64,000 nt of DNA from a virus. The notes below the pieces were generated by a model. It was not told where the DNA came from. It was given only the letters and a program-made list of their open reading frames with translations, and did no database searches. The DNA lies in IMG/VR virus record IMGVR_UViG_3300025030_000062, positions 1-64,000 of that record. The stretch is one strand, 5' to 3'. The position numbers and the translations under genes were made by a program. Shown one piece after another: positions 48,574 through 56,941 of the stretch. Within the stretch, counting starts at the first letter, position 1. Every line of letters begins with the position of its first letter.

Positions 48574-50625
48574 CTAAAAGAACTTGATTTGTTGCTCACG
48601 TTTGTAAAACCCAATATCGAAAAGTATGCCGTTAGTAATGCTTATATACTTCTCGTAATCAACATCCGTAGGAAACTCTTCAGGTAAATCCATACAAGGT
48701 CTACCGCCTTCTGAATTTGCTACTTTGTTACCGTTAGAAATGTAGCTTATACAGCCTTGCTGATATTTAGCGTAATAATATCTTACAACCTTGCCTAAGT
48801 AAAAACCATCTTTCTCAGCACCGCCTTTTACGTTCATAAGTGAAATAAACCGTCTGATATCAGTACAACTTTTAATAGTTTCCTCTACAGGTATATTGTG
48901 GGTAAGCAAAGCTATTACTGCGTCAGAACAAACTAAATGTTGCGGGTTTTTAGATAACACGCTATTTAAAGCTGAACCGCGTTCGGCGTAGCGGCCTTTG
49001 ACCTTACAACCCATTCTATCGTCAAAGAATTCAGCCTTAGCATCACCTTTCTCCTTAATTGCGAGATAATTGTTAACATCAGCTGAATATATGGCTTTAT
49101 AGCGCGTTTCTTCTGTTTCAAAACCAGTTTCTTGTTCCCATTGTTTAATAACTTGAAGTAGTTCGTCATACTTTTCAACAGGACATTTCATTACTATTCC
49201 ATCTGTATTTCCAGACACTACAGGTATGCCTACAAGTTCGATCATTTCAATTAGCATTAATAACGAAAGTTGACCAGTAAGCGTTACTGTGATCATAAGC
49301 TTCGGTGAATAGAAACGCGAATATTTAGAACCTAAAAGACCGAATCCTGCATTGATTACAATTTTCTTGGAATCTGTTTCAACCTTAGCTTTCTTCAACT
49401 CAGCTTTTATAGTTTGGTTCTGTTCTATTATCTTTTTAAGCTTGCCGACTTTATCTTTAGCATCTAACCTTTGTCTAACAATCGAACTGTAAACTGTAAG
49501 AAAGGGAAGACCCATGTTTTCAGGAAACAATTTCAGATTCAGAACTATATTAGGATAAAAGCTTGCAGCGTCAACGTCAAGAAGCAACACTTCTTCAGTA
49601 GCCACATGAGATGCGGAACTTTCAGTGCTATGAAGACCGCCTATCGTTAAGTTGTAATTCGATATTCCTATTGATAATTGCAAATTATCAATGCTTTGTG
49701 GAATTAAAACTTTACCTGTATCTCTTACTACAAATTCGGCATCGCGTACAACTTCAAGCATATGCTGCAATACCGGAGTTTTGTATTTAATAAAGCCGGG
49801 AATGTCATATTTGAAAGTAGTTCCAGGTTCAACTGTTTGACGTTTAGGATTGCGTCCGGTGATTTTAGCAACTTCTGAACACACGACAGTTTCCGAAATC
49901 TGTGCGTCACCTTTCGATCTTAAATCCATTCCGTAATAAAGACTAAGTTCTGCTCTAAGTTCCAATTGTGGGCACAATTCTTTAAGCAAAAGCGAAGTAC
50001 ATTCAAGATCGTTTATGCAATAAAGGCGTACTGTATCACGCTGAGCTTGAGTTAGATAAGTGTTAGGATTATAAGGAAGGTCTTGCAATCTAGGTGCATG
50101 TAAACGTCCAGCGTATGTTTTCAAAGAAGCCGAAAGAGGGGCTACTTCAATAAGGTCGATATGGTTGATTTTGCCGCATTTGAATGAATATGCTTGTTCA
50201 ATATCTCTTATGCGCCAATTACCTTTAATTATAAAATCAGTTACGTTTTTAAGTGCCTCGTTATTAGCACCTTGGAGCGCAAGCCATAATAAGGGTAAGT
50301 CGAAATTAGCTGAGTTAAAACCTACATGACATCCATTGTGCAATAGCCAAAGCAACTTGTGTTTATCAAAATCTTTTTCAGGAGTTCGTTCGAAATAAAC
50401 AACTTGTTTAGTGGCGTAGCATTGAAAAGCTGCTAGGAAATACCCCGGATAAATTTCAAGGTCGTAAACAAACACGTTTCCTTTTGCTTCGTATAACTTT
50501 TCATCTGTAAATTCAGTAAAGTTTATTTCTTTACGCTCTAATGCAACTGTTAGTGTTTTACCTTGTCTTTTAATAGGAACAAGTTCTTCATCGGTAAAGA
50601 ACTTGTTAGGAGCTAATCGGTTCAT
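48574..50625 (-). CDS. Family B DNA polymerase
   Basis: About 683 residues from ATG 50625 (AAAGGAG 6 nt before; the in-frame TTG 50631 is less likely). Exonuclease: DLE (55-57) in VYDLEIYP, VGFNSANFDL (101-110), YCINDLE (202-208). Polymerase: motif A DVDAASFYP (350-358), motif B KIVINAGFGLLGSKYS (421-436), motif C SGNTDGIV (471-478). It replicates the phage genome with proofreading. No primase is visible in the window. The upstream HNH gene overlaps its start. Confidence 0.93.
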   Translation of the reverse strand: MNRLAPNKFFTDEELVPIKRQGKTLTVALERKEINFTEFTDEKLYEAKGNVFVYDLEIYPGYFLAAFQCYATKQVVYFERTPEKDFDKHKLLWLLHNGCHVGFNSANFDLPLLWLALQGANNEALKNVTDFIIKGNWRIRDIEQAYSFKCGKINHIDLIEVAPLSASLKTYAGRLHAPRLQDLPYNPNTYLTQAQRDTVRLYCINDLECTSLLLKELCPQLELRAELSLYYGMDLRSKGDAQISETVVCSEVAKITGRNPKRQTVEPGTTFKYDIPGFIKYKTPVLQHMLEVVRDAEFVVRDTGKVLIPQSIDNLQLSIGISNYNLTIGGLHSTESSASHVATEEVLLLDVDAASFYPNIVLNLKLFPENMGLPFLTVYSSIVRQRLDAKDKVGKLKKIIEQNQTIKAELKKAKVETDSKKIVINAGFGLLGSKYSRFYSPKLMITVTLTGQLSLLMLIEMIELVGIPVVSGNTDGIVMKCPVEKYDELLQVIKQWEQETGFETEETRYKAIYSADVNNYLAIKEKGDAKAEFFDDRMGCKVKGRYAERGSALNSVLSKNPQHLVCSDAVIALLTHNIPVEETIKSCTDIRRFISLMNVKGGAEKDGFYLGKVVRYYYAKYQQGCISYISNGNKVANSEGGRPCMDLPEEFPTDVDYEKYISITNGILFDIGFYKREQQIKFF

Positions 50626-51415
50626 AATCAACTCCTTTATTGTCTCTATTTCCTTTGCTAACGTTGCAACCTAAGTGCGCAAGCTGAACGTTTTCCGCGC
50701 AGTGCAACCCGCCTTTAGATAAAGGAATTATATGGTCGATTGAAGGGGATAATGGATTTGGAAACTTAAAACTAACATCAACTTGTTTGCCACATAGTTT
50801 GCAGATAAATCCATCACGTTCGTAAATTTTATTGTGATTTATGTTTTCAACGAATTGAGCTTTACGTTTAGCTCTACGTTCAGCGGAATATTGCGCGAAC
50901 TTTAAAGCATTAGCGATTCTATAGTTCTTACCTTTAGTTTTAATCTTATCAGGATGTTTAGCACAAAATCTTTTTTCTTTAGCTTTAACTTTTTCAGGGT
51001 TTTCTTTATTCCATTTTACAATTCCGGCTTTTACTTTTTCTTTGTTTTCATCTCTATACTTTTTAGCTTGCGCTCTGGATTTTTCTGGATTTTCTTTTCT
51101 ATATTTTTTACTATATTCTGAAGCATAATTTGGATTCAGTTCTCTATAACGTTTGTTGCGTTCGTTATACTCTTCGAGTTTATTCAATCTACGTTCTCTT
51201 GCTTTGACTGAACATTCTTCTTTATTAAGTTCGTAATGTTTTTTACGGTATTGTTTTAATTTTTCTTTATTATTTTCTCTATGCTTCTTTGCTTTTTCTG
51301 CATTGCGAATTTTACATTTTTCACATACAGTTATTCCTGGCAAAGCTTCGTTTTTGCATCTGGTACATTTACGAAATACTAATTCAACTACTGGAATATC
51401 TTCGATTTTGAACAT
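50606..51415 (-). CDS. HNH endonuclease with long basic helical arm
   Basis: A 269-residue protein. N-terminal zinc knuckle (CTRCKNE, CEKCK), a very long Lys/Glu/Arg helical region (about 40-185) with a repeated 'KYRxENPEK' phrase, and an HNH domain (about 200-260): CKLCG, SIDHIIPLSKGG, NVQLAHLGCN. It overlaps the polymerase start by 20 nt, the position expected for a homing endonuclease adjacent to an essential gene. Confidence 0.85.
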   Translation of the reverse strand: MFKIEDIPVVELVFRKCTRCKNEALPGITVCEKCKIRNAEKAKKHRENNKEKLKQYRKKHYELNKEECSVKARERRLNKLEEYNERNKRYRELNPNYASEYSKKYRKENPEKSRAQAKKYRDENKEKVKAGIVKWNKENPEKVKAKEKRFCAKHPDKIKTKGKNYRIANALKFAQYSAERRAKRKAQFVENINHNKIYERDGFICKLCGKQVDVSFKFPNPLSPSIDHIIPLSKGGLHCAENVQLAHLGCNVSKGNRDNKGVDYEPISS

Positions 51416-51432
51416 AAAGCGCCTCTTTTGAA

Positions 51433-51636
51433 TTAAATTGAAAGTTTAACTGGACTTAAATAGTTGTATAGAGTTACAATTTTGTCAGAACCTGAATCTT
51501 TATCATTACCTCTTTGTAAAAATGAACGCAGCCATTCTACTTGTAATCCGGTATCTATGGCTATTTGAGTTAGTTTTAAACTAATATGTCTATTTTTTAG
51601 TAATGACCAAGTTTTAAGACGAAGTTCTATATTCAT
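51433..51636 (-). CDS. Small HTH regulator
   Basis: A 67-residue protein with a likely helix-turn-helix: 'SLKLTQIAIDTGLQVEWLRSF' (about 19-39) followed by a wing-like end. RBS AAAGGAGA. The promoter upstream overlaps a 9-bp inverted repeat, an attractive autoregulatory operator. It could control the DNA polymerase operon downstream. Confidence 0.65.
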   Translation of the reverse strand: MNIELRLKTWSLLKNRHISLKLTQIAIDTGLQVEWLRSFLQRGNDKDSGSDKIVTLYNYLSPVKLSI

Positions 51637-51659
51637 AAATATTCTCCTTTAAAATGAAA

Positions 51660-51698
51660 CTGAGGCGTATCCTAGCATAAACAGGACGCCTCAGTCAA
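51660..51698 (-). promoter_or_regulatory. Promoter overlapping an inverted-repeat operator
   Basis: Minus strand: -35 TTGACT (51698-51693), 18-nt spacer, extended -10 TGCTAGGAT (51669-51677). CTGAGGCGT (51660-51668) and ACGCCTCAG (51686-51694) form a 9-bp dyad spanning the -35 edge and the region just downstream of -10. It can serve as operator for the adjacent HTH protein and also as a hairpin terminator for the 51741 gene. Confidence 0.65.
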
Positions 51699-51740
51699 TG
51701 AGATTTTACTGATATTGATGAAAAGTTACGTTAAAATATT

Positions 51741-52784
51741 TTAAGCACGAACCCCCATTAAAGCCCCGCGCACCTTAATGCTATTTGCTTCACCAAAGAA
51801 CATAGCGTAGTTATTAGAATAGAAATCAACAACCTTAATACAACTTTCAATACGTTTCAATTGCTTGATGTTAAAGCAAGGACCGAAATGTATTCCAGGT
51901 ACATCGAACACAGCACCTTCGCCCTTGTCTCTATGTGATTGCAAGCAGTTCTCGCCAAAGTACACATTACCTGATTTGCTGAACGGCTCAATAGCAACTA
52001 GAGCTTTATAAAAGCCTATAGGTAGCGGTTGCGGATTACAAGCTACGTTTAAGATATTGTCAATGTTAGGATAAGCTTCTTCGTAAAGCTGCGTTTTGAC
52101 CCATGAGTTATCGTCGTAGAAAAAGGTAACAGAGTTGTTAGAAAATCCTAATTCCTTGAGCGATTTATCGGTGTCGAGCACAGCTGAGATGAATGACTTT
52201 GGCAACAAGAGGGTAGGCAGGTTCATACCGTGCCATACTTCCATGATTACAACAGCATCAGTGCTGATTAGAGAATTCTGACGCAACAATACAGAGCCAA
52301 GGATGACTTTCTTGGCGTCTTCTTTGCTGAAGGGTGCTGCGATATCCATTCCTGCCTTAATCGCGTCAGAAACGGCAGCACAGGGCGCGTCCGGTGCGAA
52401 TCCCGGCGACTCTTCCGGTAAACAAGGAATCGCGGCTGAGAACTTGTCTGCTTTAACAAAAAGCTTGCCAGGATCAACCTGAGTCATGGCAAACTCGGTA
52501 GGACAGTTGCGAATAGCCTCAAGCAGATGCATGATATGCGGCCTAGAGTTCAAATCAACATCAGTCCTAATGCCAGCTGAGATGACGTTGTTTGAAGCTG
52601 TCAATCGTCCGTTATTAAAGCAACAATGTTGTTGTTGGGGCGTACCTGATTTATCAAAGACAACGGAGATAAATTCAAGTTCCTCAAACAGCTTGACAGA
52701 GCGGTTAGCTTTCGGCTTTTGAGTCTTAGTTTGCTTGACTGGCTTAGGCTGCTTAATTGATTTGGAGATAACTCTAGCTGGCAT
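51741..52784 (-). CDS. Unidentified protein, 347 aa, possible sliding clamp-like
   Basis: Not confidently recognised. N-terminal 30 residues are basic (PKPVKQTKTQKPKANRS). The rest has repeated strand-rich segments: GRLTASNNVISAGIRTD (59-75), KADKFSAAIPCLPEE, and NYAMFFGEANSIKVRGALMGVRA at the end, reminiscent of phage beta-clamp-like processivity proteins. It lies upstream of the polymerase genes, which favours a replication role. Codons are third-position GC-richer than in neighbours, suggesting strong expression. Confidence 0.5.
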   Translation of the reverse strand: MPARVISKSIKQPKPVKQTKTQKPKANRSVKLFEELEFISVVFDKSGTPQQQHCCFNNGRLTASNNVISAGIRTDVDLNSRPHIMHLLEAIRNCPTEFAMTQVDPGKLFVKADKFSAAIPCLPEESPGFAPDAPCAAVSDAIKAGMDIAAPFSKEDAKKVILGSVLLRQNSLISTDAVVIMEVWHGMNLPTLLLPKSFISAVLDTDKSLKELGFSNNSVTFFYDDNSWVKTQLYEEAYPNIDNILNVACNPQPLPIGFYKALVAIEPFSKSGNVYFGENCLQSHRDKGEGAVFDVPGIHFGPCFNIKQLKRIESCIKVVDFYSNNYAMFFGEANSIKVRGALMGVRA

Positions 52785-52793
52785 TTTAATACC

Positions 52794-53030
52794 TCACAGG
52801 TTGCGTAGCAAATCGGTTTTGTCAATCAAACGCCGTAACAAGATAGCAATATTGCTTCCACATAAACAACCGCGATCAACTTGTTCAACATGTGTAGTAT
52901 TACTTACTCTGAATCTATCACCTCTCCAAGTGAACCTAATTGCGTCAGGTTCACTTACATCTATATCTTTAATTTGCTCAGGATAAGGAAGTGACGTAAT
53001 AACAAGTTCAAGAAGTTCTTCGTTTTTCAT
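52794..53030 (-). CDS. Hypothetical protein, 78 aa
   Basis: Small protein with a Cys-x-Cys pair (GCLCGSN) and a beta stretch (AIRFTWRGDRFRVSN). RBS AGGAGAT lies just before ATG 53030. Overlaps the preceding stop by 4 nt. Confidence 0.6.
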   Translation of the reverse strand: MKNEELLELVITSLPYPEQIKDIDVSEPDAIRFTWRGDRFRVSNTTHVEQVDRGCLCGSNIAILLRRLIDKTDLLRNL

Positions 53031-53260
53031 ATAAAATCTCCTTCAATCAAAGCTTCAGTTGCGATACAAACAGGGCAATCACAGTTCTTGTTGCTTACGC
53101 CAAGTCCGTTACATTCGCAATCGCGGTCTGTTATGCGTTCTAGGGCGATTTTGTAGATAGAGAGTTTAGCAGCCATCGATTTATACTCTTCAACTGTTCT
53201 AGCGGTCATTGAGCGCATAGGAGGTTGACCGTTGATTTCTAATGTTTCTTCTAAATCCAT
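53027..53260 (-). CDS. Small Cys-rich protein, 77 aa
   Basis: CECNGLG and CDCPVC in the C-terminal half form a DnaJ-type or zinc-knuckle-like pattern. It starts within the end of the neighbouring 53424 gene after TTAGGCAATG-type context with AGGAGG upstream. Confidence 0.6.
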   Translation of the reverse strand: MDLEETLEINGQPPMRSMTARTVEEYKSMAAKLSIYKIALERITDRDCECNGLGVSNKNCDCPVCIATEALIEGDFI

Positions 53261-53424
53261 TGCCTAACCTCCTTCGGCCTATCAGACACATCTTCGCCAT
53301 TAGCAAGCTTATGTTTGTAAATCTTATACAAGCTGTCGCTTACTACCCATTTGGGGATCATCGGACCTAGTTCGCAATCCATACATTGTTCAGCAAGATA
53401 TTGCCCACAATTTGTACAGTTCAT
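53251..53424 (-). CDS. Small zinc-finger protein, 57 aa
   Basis: Start set at ATG 53424 because it overlaps the upstream stop (ATGA) and follows GGAGG; longer forms lie inside the upstream gene. CTNC then CMDC (within the first 18 residues) form a zinc ribbon top. Remaining residues are helical. Confidence 0.6.
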   Translation of the reverse strand: MNCTNCGQYLAEQCMDCELGPMIPKWVVSDSLYKIYKHKLANGEDVSDRPKEVRQWI

Positions 53425-53726
53425 TCTAAACATCCTCCGCAAAGGTCACAAACTTTGTTCTCAGTGTCGCACATCTCAGCATCTTCGTCGTGTAACTCAG
53501 GATCAACCATTTCAACAACCTTGTTAAGCTCAGCGGCAGCTGCTTCGTATTTGGCTTTAGCAAGGTCGTAAGCAGCTTGAGCTTCAGTTTTCAGGAAAGC
53601 GTGCGCTTCGGTCCAGGTGTTGAACCATTTACACCACTTAGTATTAATAGCTCCAAATCCATAATTAAATTCTTCCTTAACTATTTCAGGCGTGTAAGTC
53701 CCAAGCATTGCGCCGTACTTTATCAT
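53421..53726 (-). CDS. Hypothetical protein with C-terminal zinc knuckle, 101 aa
   Basis: A long Ala/Glu/Lys helix (about 43-76) and a C-terminal CDLCGGC. RBS CGGAGAAATG. Unknown function; overlaps the next gene by 4 nt. Confidence 0.6.
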   Translation of the reverse strand: MIKYGAMLGTYTPEIVKEEFNYGFGAINTKWCKWFNTWTEAHAFLKTEAQAAYDLAKAKYEAAAAELNKVVEMVDPELHDEDAEMCDTENKVCDLCGGCLE

Positions 53727-53754
53727 TTCATTTCTCCGCTAGAGGGAACTAGAG

Positions 53755-54183
53755 TTAAATTAGAAACAAGTATTCGGAGTGATCTCTTGCGTGATGCAAT
53801 GCACAATACCACTTAACCTCAAGAGGTTTGCTGTAGTCTTCGTGGTGCGCCAATACAGGCGTAGCTCCGCAAATTTCACAAGGTAATTTTATTAATTTGC
53901 CTGTTTTAACGGCATATTGGACGGCTCTATGCGCTTCGTGCTTTTCAGGATTACGTCTGCGCCAATCAGCAGTTCTCTCAGTTTTGTTCTCTTTACGTTT
54001 AGGGTCTTCCCGATAGCGTCTCGTATCATATTCTCTAACACTATCGTTGTTAATGCGATGAACTCTGACATCTTTCTTAGTACAATCTTTACACTTATTA
54101 AGATGACCGTCTCCCATTTGAGGATGTTTGTAGAATTCGGAAAGCGGTAGATGCCTATTACATTTAAAGCATGTCTTGCGCAT
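53755..54183 (-). CDS. HNH-like zinc-finger protein
   Basis: About 142 residues from ATG 54183, which follows AGAGG. N-terminal CFKCNRHLPLSEFYKHP ... CKDC zinc unit, and a C-terminal CEICGATPVLAHHEDYSKPLEV... CALHH region in which the His-His and Asp replace the usual HNH residues. Such proteins are common among phages and may be recombination or homing nucleases; catalytic activity is uncertain. Confidence 0.7.
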   Translation of the reverse strand: MRKTCFKCNRHLPLSEFYKHPQMGDGHLNKCKDCTKKDVRVHRINNDSVREYDTRRYREDPKRKENKTERTADWRRRNPEKHEAHRAVQYAVKTGKLIKLPCEICGATPVLAHHEDYSKPLEVKWYCALHHARDHSEYLFLI

Positions 54184-54193
54184 AATTAACCTC

Positions 54194-54454
54194 TCAAAAG
54201 GGACATTCCGCGTAACTCCAATCACCACAAGCCTTAACTATTATCCTAACAGGAGGTCTAGCATTAAAAGCTTTACATAATTCAGCTTGTTCATCAAATT
54301 TCTCGCAATTTAAACACGAACGCATGTTCTTGTCAAGGATATCTATCACTTGAATGCATAATTGATCAGCCAGCTTGTTAATTGCTTCTTGTCTTGATAC
54401 GTATGTATTGTGGGAACGGTCATGCATTTCGGTTGCTGTCATTCCTTCGCTCAT
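54194..54454 (-). CDS. Hypothetical protein with Cys pairs, 86 aa
   Basis: CLNCEKF and later C, C (AECPF) suggest metal binding. N-terminal 20 residues are polar. Overlaps the next gene's end by 4 nt. No family recognised. Confidence 0.6.
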   Translation of the reverse strand: MSEGMTATEMHDRSHNTYVSRQEAINKLADQLCIQVIDILDKNMRSCLNCEKFDEQAELCKAFNARPPVRIIVKACGDWSYAECPF

Positions 54455-54723
54455 AATTGCTCCTTCGTGGGTCGGTAGTTCGTAATTAGGTGCTCTAAGA
54501 CTTGATCAAAGGTTTCATTCTCAAGAGTTAAAATTGAGATTGGCTTAACCGTGCCTGCGAAAGTCTTAAGTCTATATTCAACCACATCAACTTTAGGGTA
54601 AGTATGAAATTCGACAACACCAGGCTCAGGTTCATTTAATACAAGAACTCTTAAGTATGTCCCGTTAATCATGACCCGTTGACCATCCAGTGGTCCGCCT
54701 ACGCACATGTAGCCTTTCAACAT
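54451..54723 (-). CDS. GGPLDGQ-family phage protein, 90 aa
   Basis: Starts MLKGYMCVGGPLDGQRV; the Gly-Gly-Pro-Leu-Asp-Gly motif marks a family of small phage proteins built as a beta barrel. A shorter paralog is encoded at 54891-55046. RBS GAGAGGATATT before the ATG. Confidence 0.7.
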   Translation of the reverse strand: MLKGYMCVGGPLDGQRVMINGTYLRVLVLNEPEPGVVEFHTYPKVDVVEYRLKTFAGTVKPISILTLENETFDQVLEHLITNYRPTKEQL

Positions 54724-54759
54724 AATATCCTCTCCAATCGCTCCATATCCGAACGAGCG

Positions 54760-54894
54760 TTATTTAAGAAATCCCAAGGTTCCGTTAGGGCAAGGTATCC
54801 AAGCTGTACCAATAACTTGCTCAACGTAGTACATGCCTTTAATCTTCCTGATTCTAAGCTTCTTGCTCTTAGAATACTCAATACCTTCTTTCAT
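54760..54894 (-). CDS. Small hypothetical protein, 44 aa
   Basis: Starts at ATG 54894 overlapping the stop of the 55046 gene (ATGA). Basic N-terminus (KSKKLRIRKIKGMYYVEQ), then a beta-like end. No domain recognised. Confidence 0.5.
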   Translation of the reverse strand: MKEGIEYSKSKKLRIRKIKGMYYVEQVIGTAWIPCPNGTLGFLK

Positions 54895-55046
54895 ATTGCC
54901 AAACCTCGCATTACAAATTTATTCAGTTCTTTGTCGAGAATGTAAGTGTAAGTACGGCAATTAATAGAAGAGGTGAACGAGCTTATTTCAGAACTAAACT
55001 CAACTTCTTGATTGTCAAGTGGACCGCCTATGCAGAGTAGTTTCAT
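54891..55046 (-). CDS. Small GGPLDNQ protein, 51 aa
   Basis: ATG 55046 after AAAGGAG; begins MKLLCIGGPLDNQEVEF, the same opening as the 54451 gene, then YTYILDKELNKFVM. A truncated or minimal paralog of that family. Confidence 0.6.
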   Translation of the reverse strand: MKLLCIGGPLDNQEVEFSSEISSFTSSINCRTYTYILDKELNKFVMRGLAI

Positions 55047-55058
55047 TTGTTGGCTCCT

Positions 55059-55703
55059 TTATTCAGCTATAAACACGCAGAGTTTGTTATTAACAGTTTC
55101 GGTTCTTAGTTCAGGAATCACAGTACCTATAAAGCCGCGCAAGCACGATTTTGCACTAGATAAACTGCTATAATGATGGTCAAGCACCTTAATAAGTTCG
55201 TTGAATTCAACTCCTGGTTTAGCGCGTACTAGATTAACCAACTCTCGGCAAGTACGTTTGAAAGGAGTCCATTGACCACCTTTACTCGATCCCGCCTCGC
55301 AAAACGTTTTCTGTTCTTCGTGCAATTTCAGCAAGTGCGGTTTGCGATTGAGTTTAGGTTTAACGCTTTCTTCAACTAAATCTCTATCTATTTCAATCCT
55401 AATAACACCAATTCCGTAATCTTTGCACACATTCTTAGCTAAACCTCTGTAGCCTGCTGATTTCCAAGGAACTGCTACTGAACTGTAATGGCAATGTCTA
55501 CGCCAATTGTAAGCTTGTTCGATAACAGGAAAGCCAAATGAAAGCTTAGCTTCAATTGCCCATTGAATCTTGTCGCGGGTAGCAACGATATCAACTCTAC
55601 CACCTGGACCTTCAACCTCTTGATAGATCGTCCAGCCCCATTCCTGAAGGTTCTTTATCAAGCATTGAGCTAGTTCTTGTTCGGTTATTTTAGGTTGTTT
55701 CAT
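55059..55703 (-). CDS. PD-(D/E)XK endonuclease-like protein
   Basis: A 214-residue protein. The nuclease core reads VEGPGGRVDIVATRD (Asp38), then WAIEAKLSF (Glu51-x-Lys53), with a helix before (LIKNLQEWGWTIYQE). The C-terminal half is a helical DNA-binding-like region. Comparable phage proteins are restriction-like or Holliday-type nucleases; exact role unknown. RBS AAAGGA. Confidence 0.7.
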   Translation of the reverse strand: MKQPKITEQELAQCLIKNLQEWGWTIYQEVEGPGGRVDIVATRDKIQWAIEAKLSFGFPVIEQAYNWRRHCHYSSVAVPWKSAGYRGLAKNVCKDYGIGVIRIEIDRDLVEESVKPKLNRKPHLLKLHEEQKTFCEAGSSKGGQWTPFKRTCRELVNLVRAKPGVEFNELIKVLDHHYSSLSSAKSCLRGFIGTVIPELRTETVNNKLCVFIAE

Positions 55704-55712
55704 ATTGTTCCT

Positions 55713-55949
55713 TTACACAAATTCAATTTCAGTTTCAAAGGGAATTGTGCAGCCGTTAGTTAGTTCAGGTCCGAATACATGCATAACTTCATGCATTTGC
55801 ATTTTAAATCTTCCGTCGCGTTGCAAATACATTTCAACGTAAGGCGACGGGTCAAGTCCTAGTTCTTTGTAATACTTATTAAATATCTCTTCGCCGCGCT
55901 TAGTTACTTTTATCAAAACTTGGTCATTAACGTTAAATCTCACGCTCAT
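55713..55949 (-). CDS. Hypothetical protein, 78 aa
   Basis: Small beta-rich protein (FNVNDQVLIKVTKRGEEI at the start, QMHEVMHVFGPEL). No enzymatic motif. Similar short proteins occur in leftward arms of many phages. Start overlaps the preceding gene by 4 nt. Confidence 0.6.
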   Translation of the reverse strand: MSVRFNVNDQVLIKVTKRGEEIFNKYYKELGLDPSPYVEMYLQRDGRFKMQMHEVMHVFGPELTNGCTIPFETEIEFV

Positions 55950-56242
55950 TGTTCAGTCTCCTTTAACGCCGTAGCTAGATACTCAGACTTAATTTCAAGT
56001 ATCTCAGCTTCTAACTCTTTAACTTTCTCTTTCAACTCTTTGTTAATATAGTCAAGTTCTCGAATCTGATCTTCCTTGCAACTAATCTGATTCTGAAGAT
56101 CATCCCATTCCTCAGAGCAATTACCTTCAAGCACCTCAATAACTCGCAATACAGCTTCATCAGTTATCGTGTGCTTGTAAGCTTCAAGCCAATCTTTTAC
56201 GTCTTCGTAAGTTTCAATTAAAGCTTCGTCGCGCCTAGACAT
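55946..56242 (-). CDS. Coiled-coil protein, 98 aa
   Basis: About 60 residues of Glu/Lys/Leu heptads (IRELDYINKELKEKVKEL). RBS GGGAGG. Probably an oligomeric helper; no domain recognised. Confidence 0.6.
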   Translation of the reverse strand: MSRRDEALIETYEDVKDWLEAYKHTITDEAVLRVIEVLEGNCSEEWDDLQNQISCKEDQIRELDYINKELKEKVKELEAEILEIKSEYLATALKETEQ

Positions 56243-56246
56243 TACA

Positions 56247-56915
56247 CTACCTCCCTATTTCCACGTTAGCCGGAATAACCCTTTGCAGTTCACCAGCAAG
56301 CAGATATCTAACAAGCTGTTCTATATCAGAAGTACTCACTTCAGCTTCTTTAATAGCGTTGTACTCAGCATCGGTAAAGGAAAGAGTGATTGCAGTAGGC
56401 GCTTTAGGAGGGTGAAGCAGTTTTGCAAGAGTATCTTTAGGCATAATTTCCTCGCTAGGTGTTTGGTTAAAGACGAATAAAGGACGATTCTTAATTTCAC
56501 ACACGCTGCATCTCGGTCCTGCTCCGCGTACATTAACAGTACATCTTTCGCTGTTTTCAAGCATTGCTTCACATTGTTTACTTATTTTCATATTTTCCTC
56601 CAAAGTTTCAATAGCTCCCAAAGAGCATTGTCTATTTAGAAGCACTACAGGATCAATAACCTCTCCGCATAGTGGACATTGCCAAGCGTCAAAGTGTCTT
56701 ACAAAGTCATAAAATCTTTCCTGGCGCATAGGCGCTTTGCAGCGAGGACATTTCATTATTCTTCCTTGATAAACTTCGCAAAGTTGAGCATTCATCATCC
56801 TGATATTATCAGACTCACATAACCCTTCTTCGTCCATGCAAACGTATCTCTTGGTTAACTTGTAAGTAACACAGTCGATCATTAAAGCAGCAGGTCTTTC
56901 AGTGTCAGCAAACAA
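56247..56915 (-). CDS. Multi-zinc-knuckle protein, start uncertain
   Basis: Up to 222 residues from TTG 56915. CPRCKAPM and CPLCGEVID (about 55-86) form a Com-like zinc ribbon; a second group (CEAM, C, CSVC) follows at 114-140, then a helical end. TTG has no ribosome site. An ATG at 56941 does follow AGAGG, but its frame closes after six codons; one extra A in the AAAA run would join that ATG to this frame as M-K-N-P-I-K. This suggests a real or sequencing frameshift. Confidence 0.6.
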   Translation of the reverse strand: MFADTERPAALMIDCVTYKLTKRYVCMDEEGLCESDNIRMMNAQLCEVYQGRIMKCPRCKAPMRQERFYDFVRHFDAWQCPLCGEVIDPVVLLNRQCSLGAIETLEENMKISKQCEAMLENSERCTVNVRGAGPRCSVCEIKNRPLFVFNQTPSEEIMPKDTLAKLLHPPKAPTAITLSFTDAEYNAIKEAEVSTSDIEQLVRYLLAGELQRVIPANVEIGR

Positions 56916-56941
56916 ATCAGTTAGCTTAATAGGGTTTTCAT

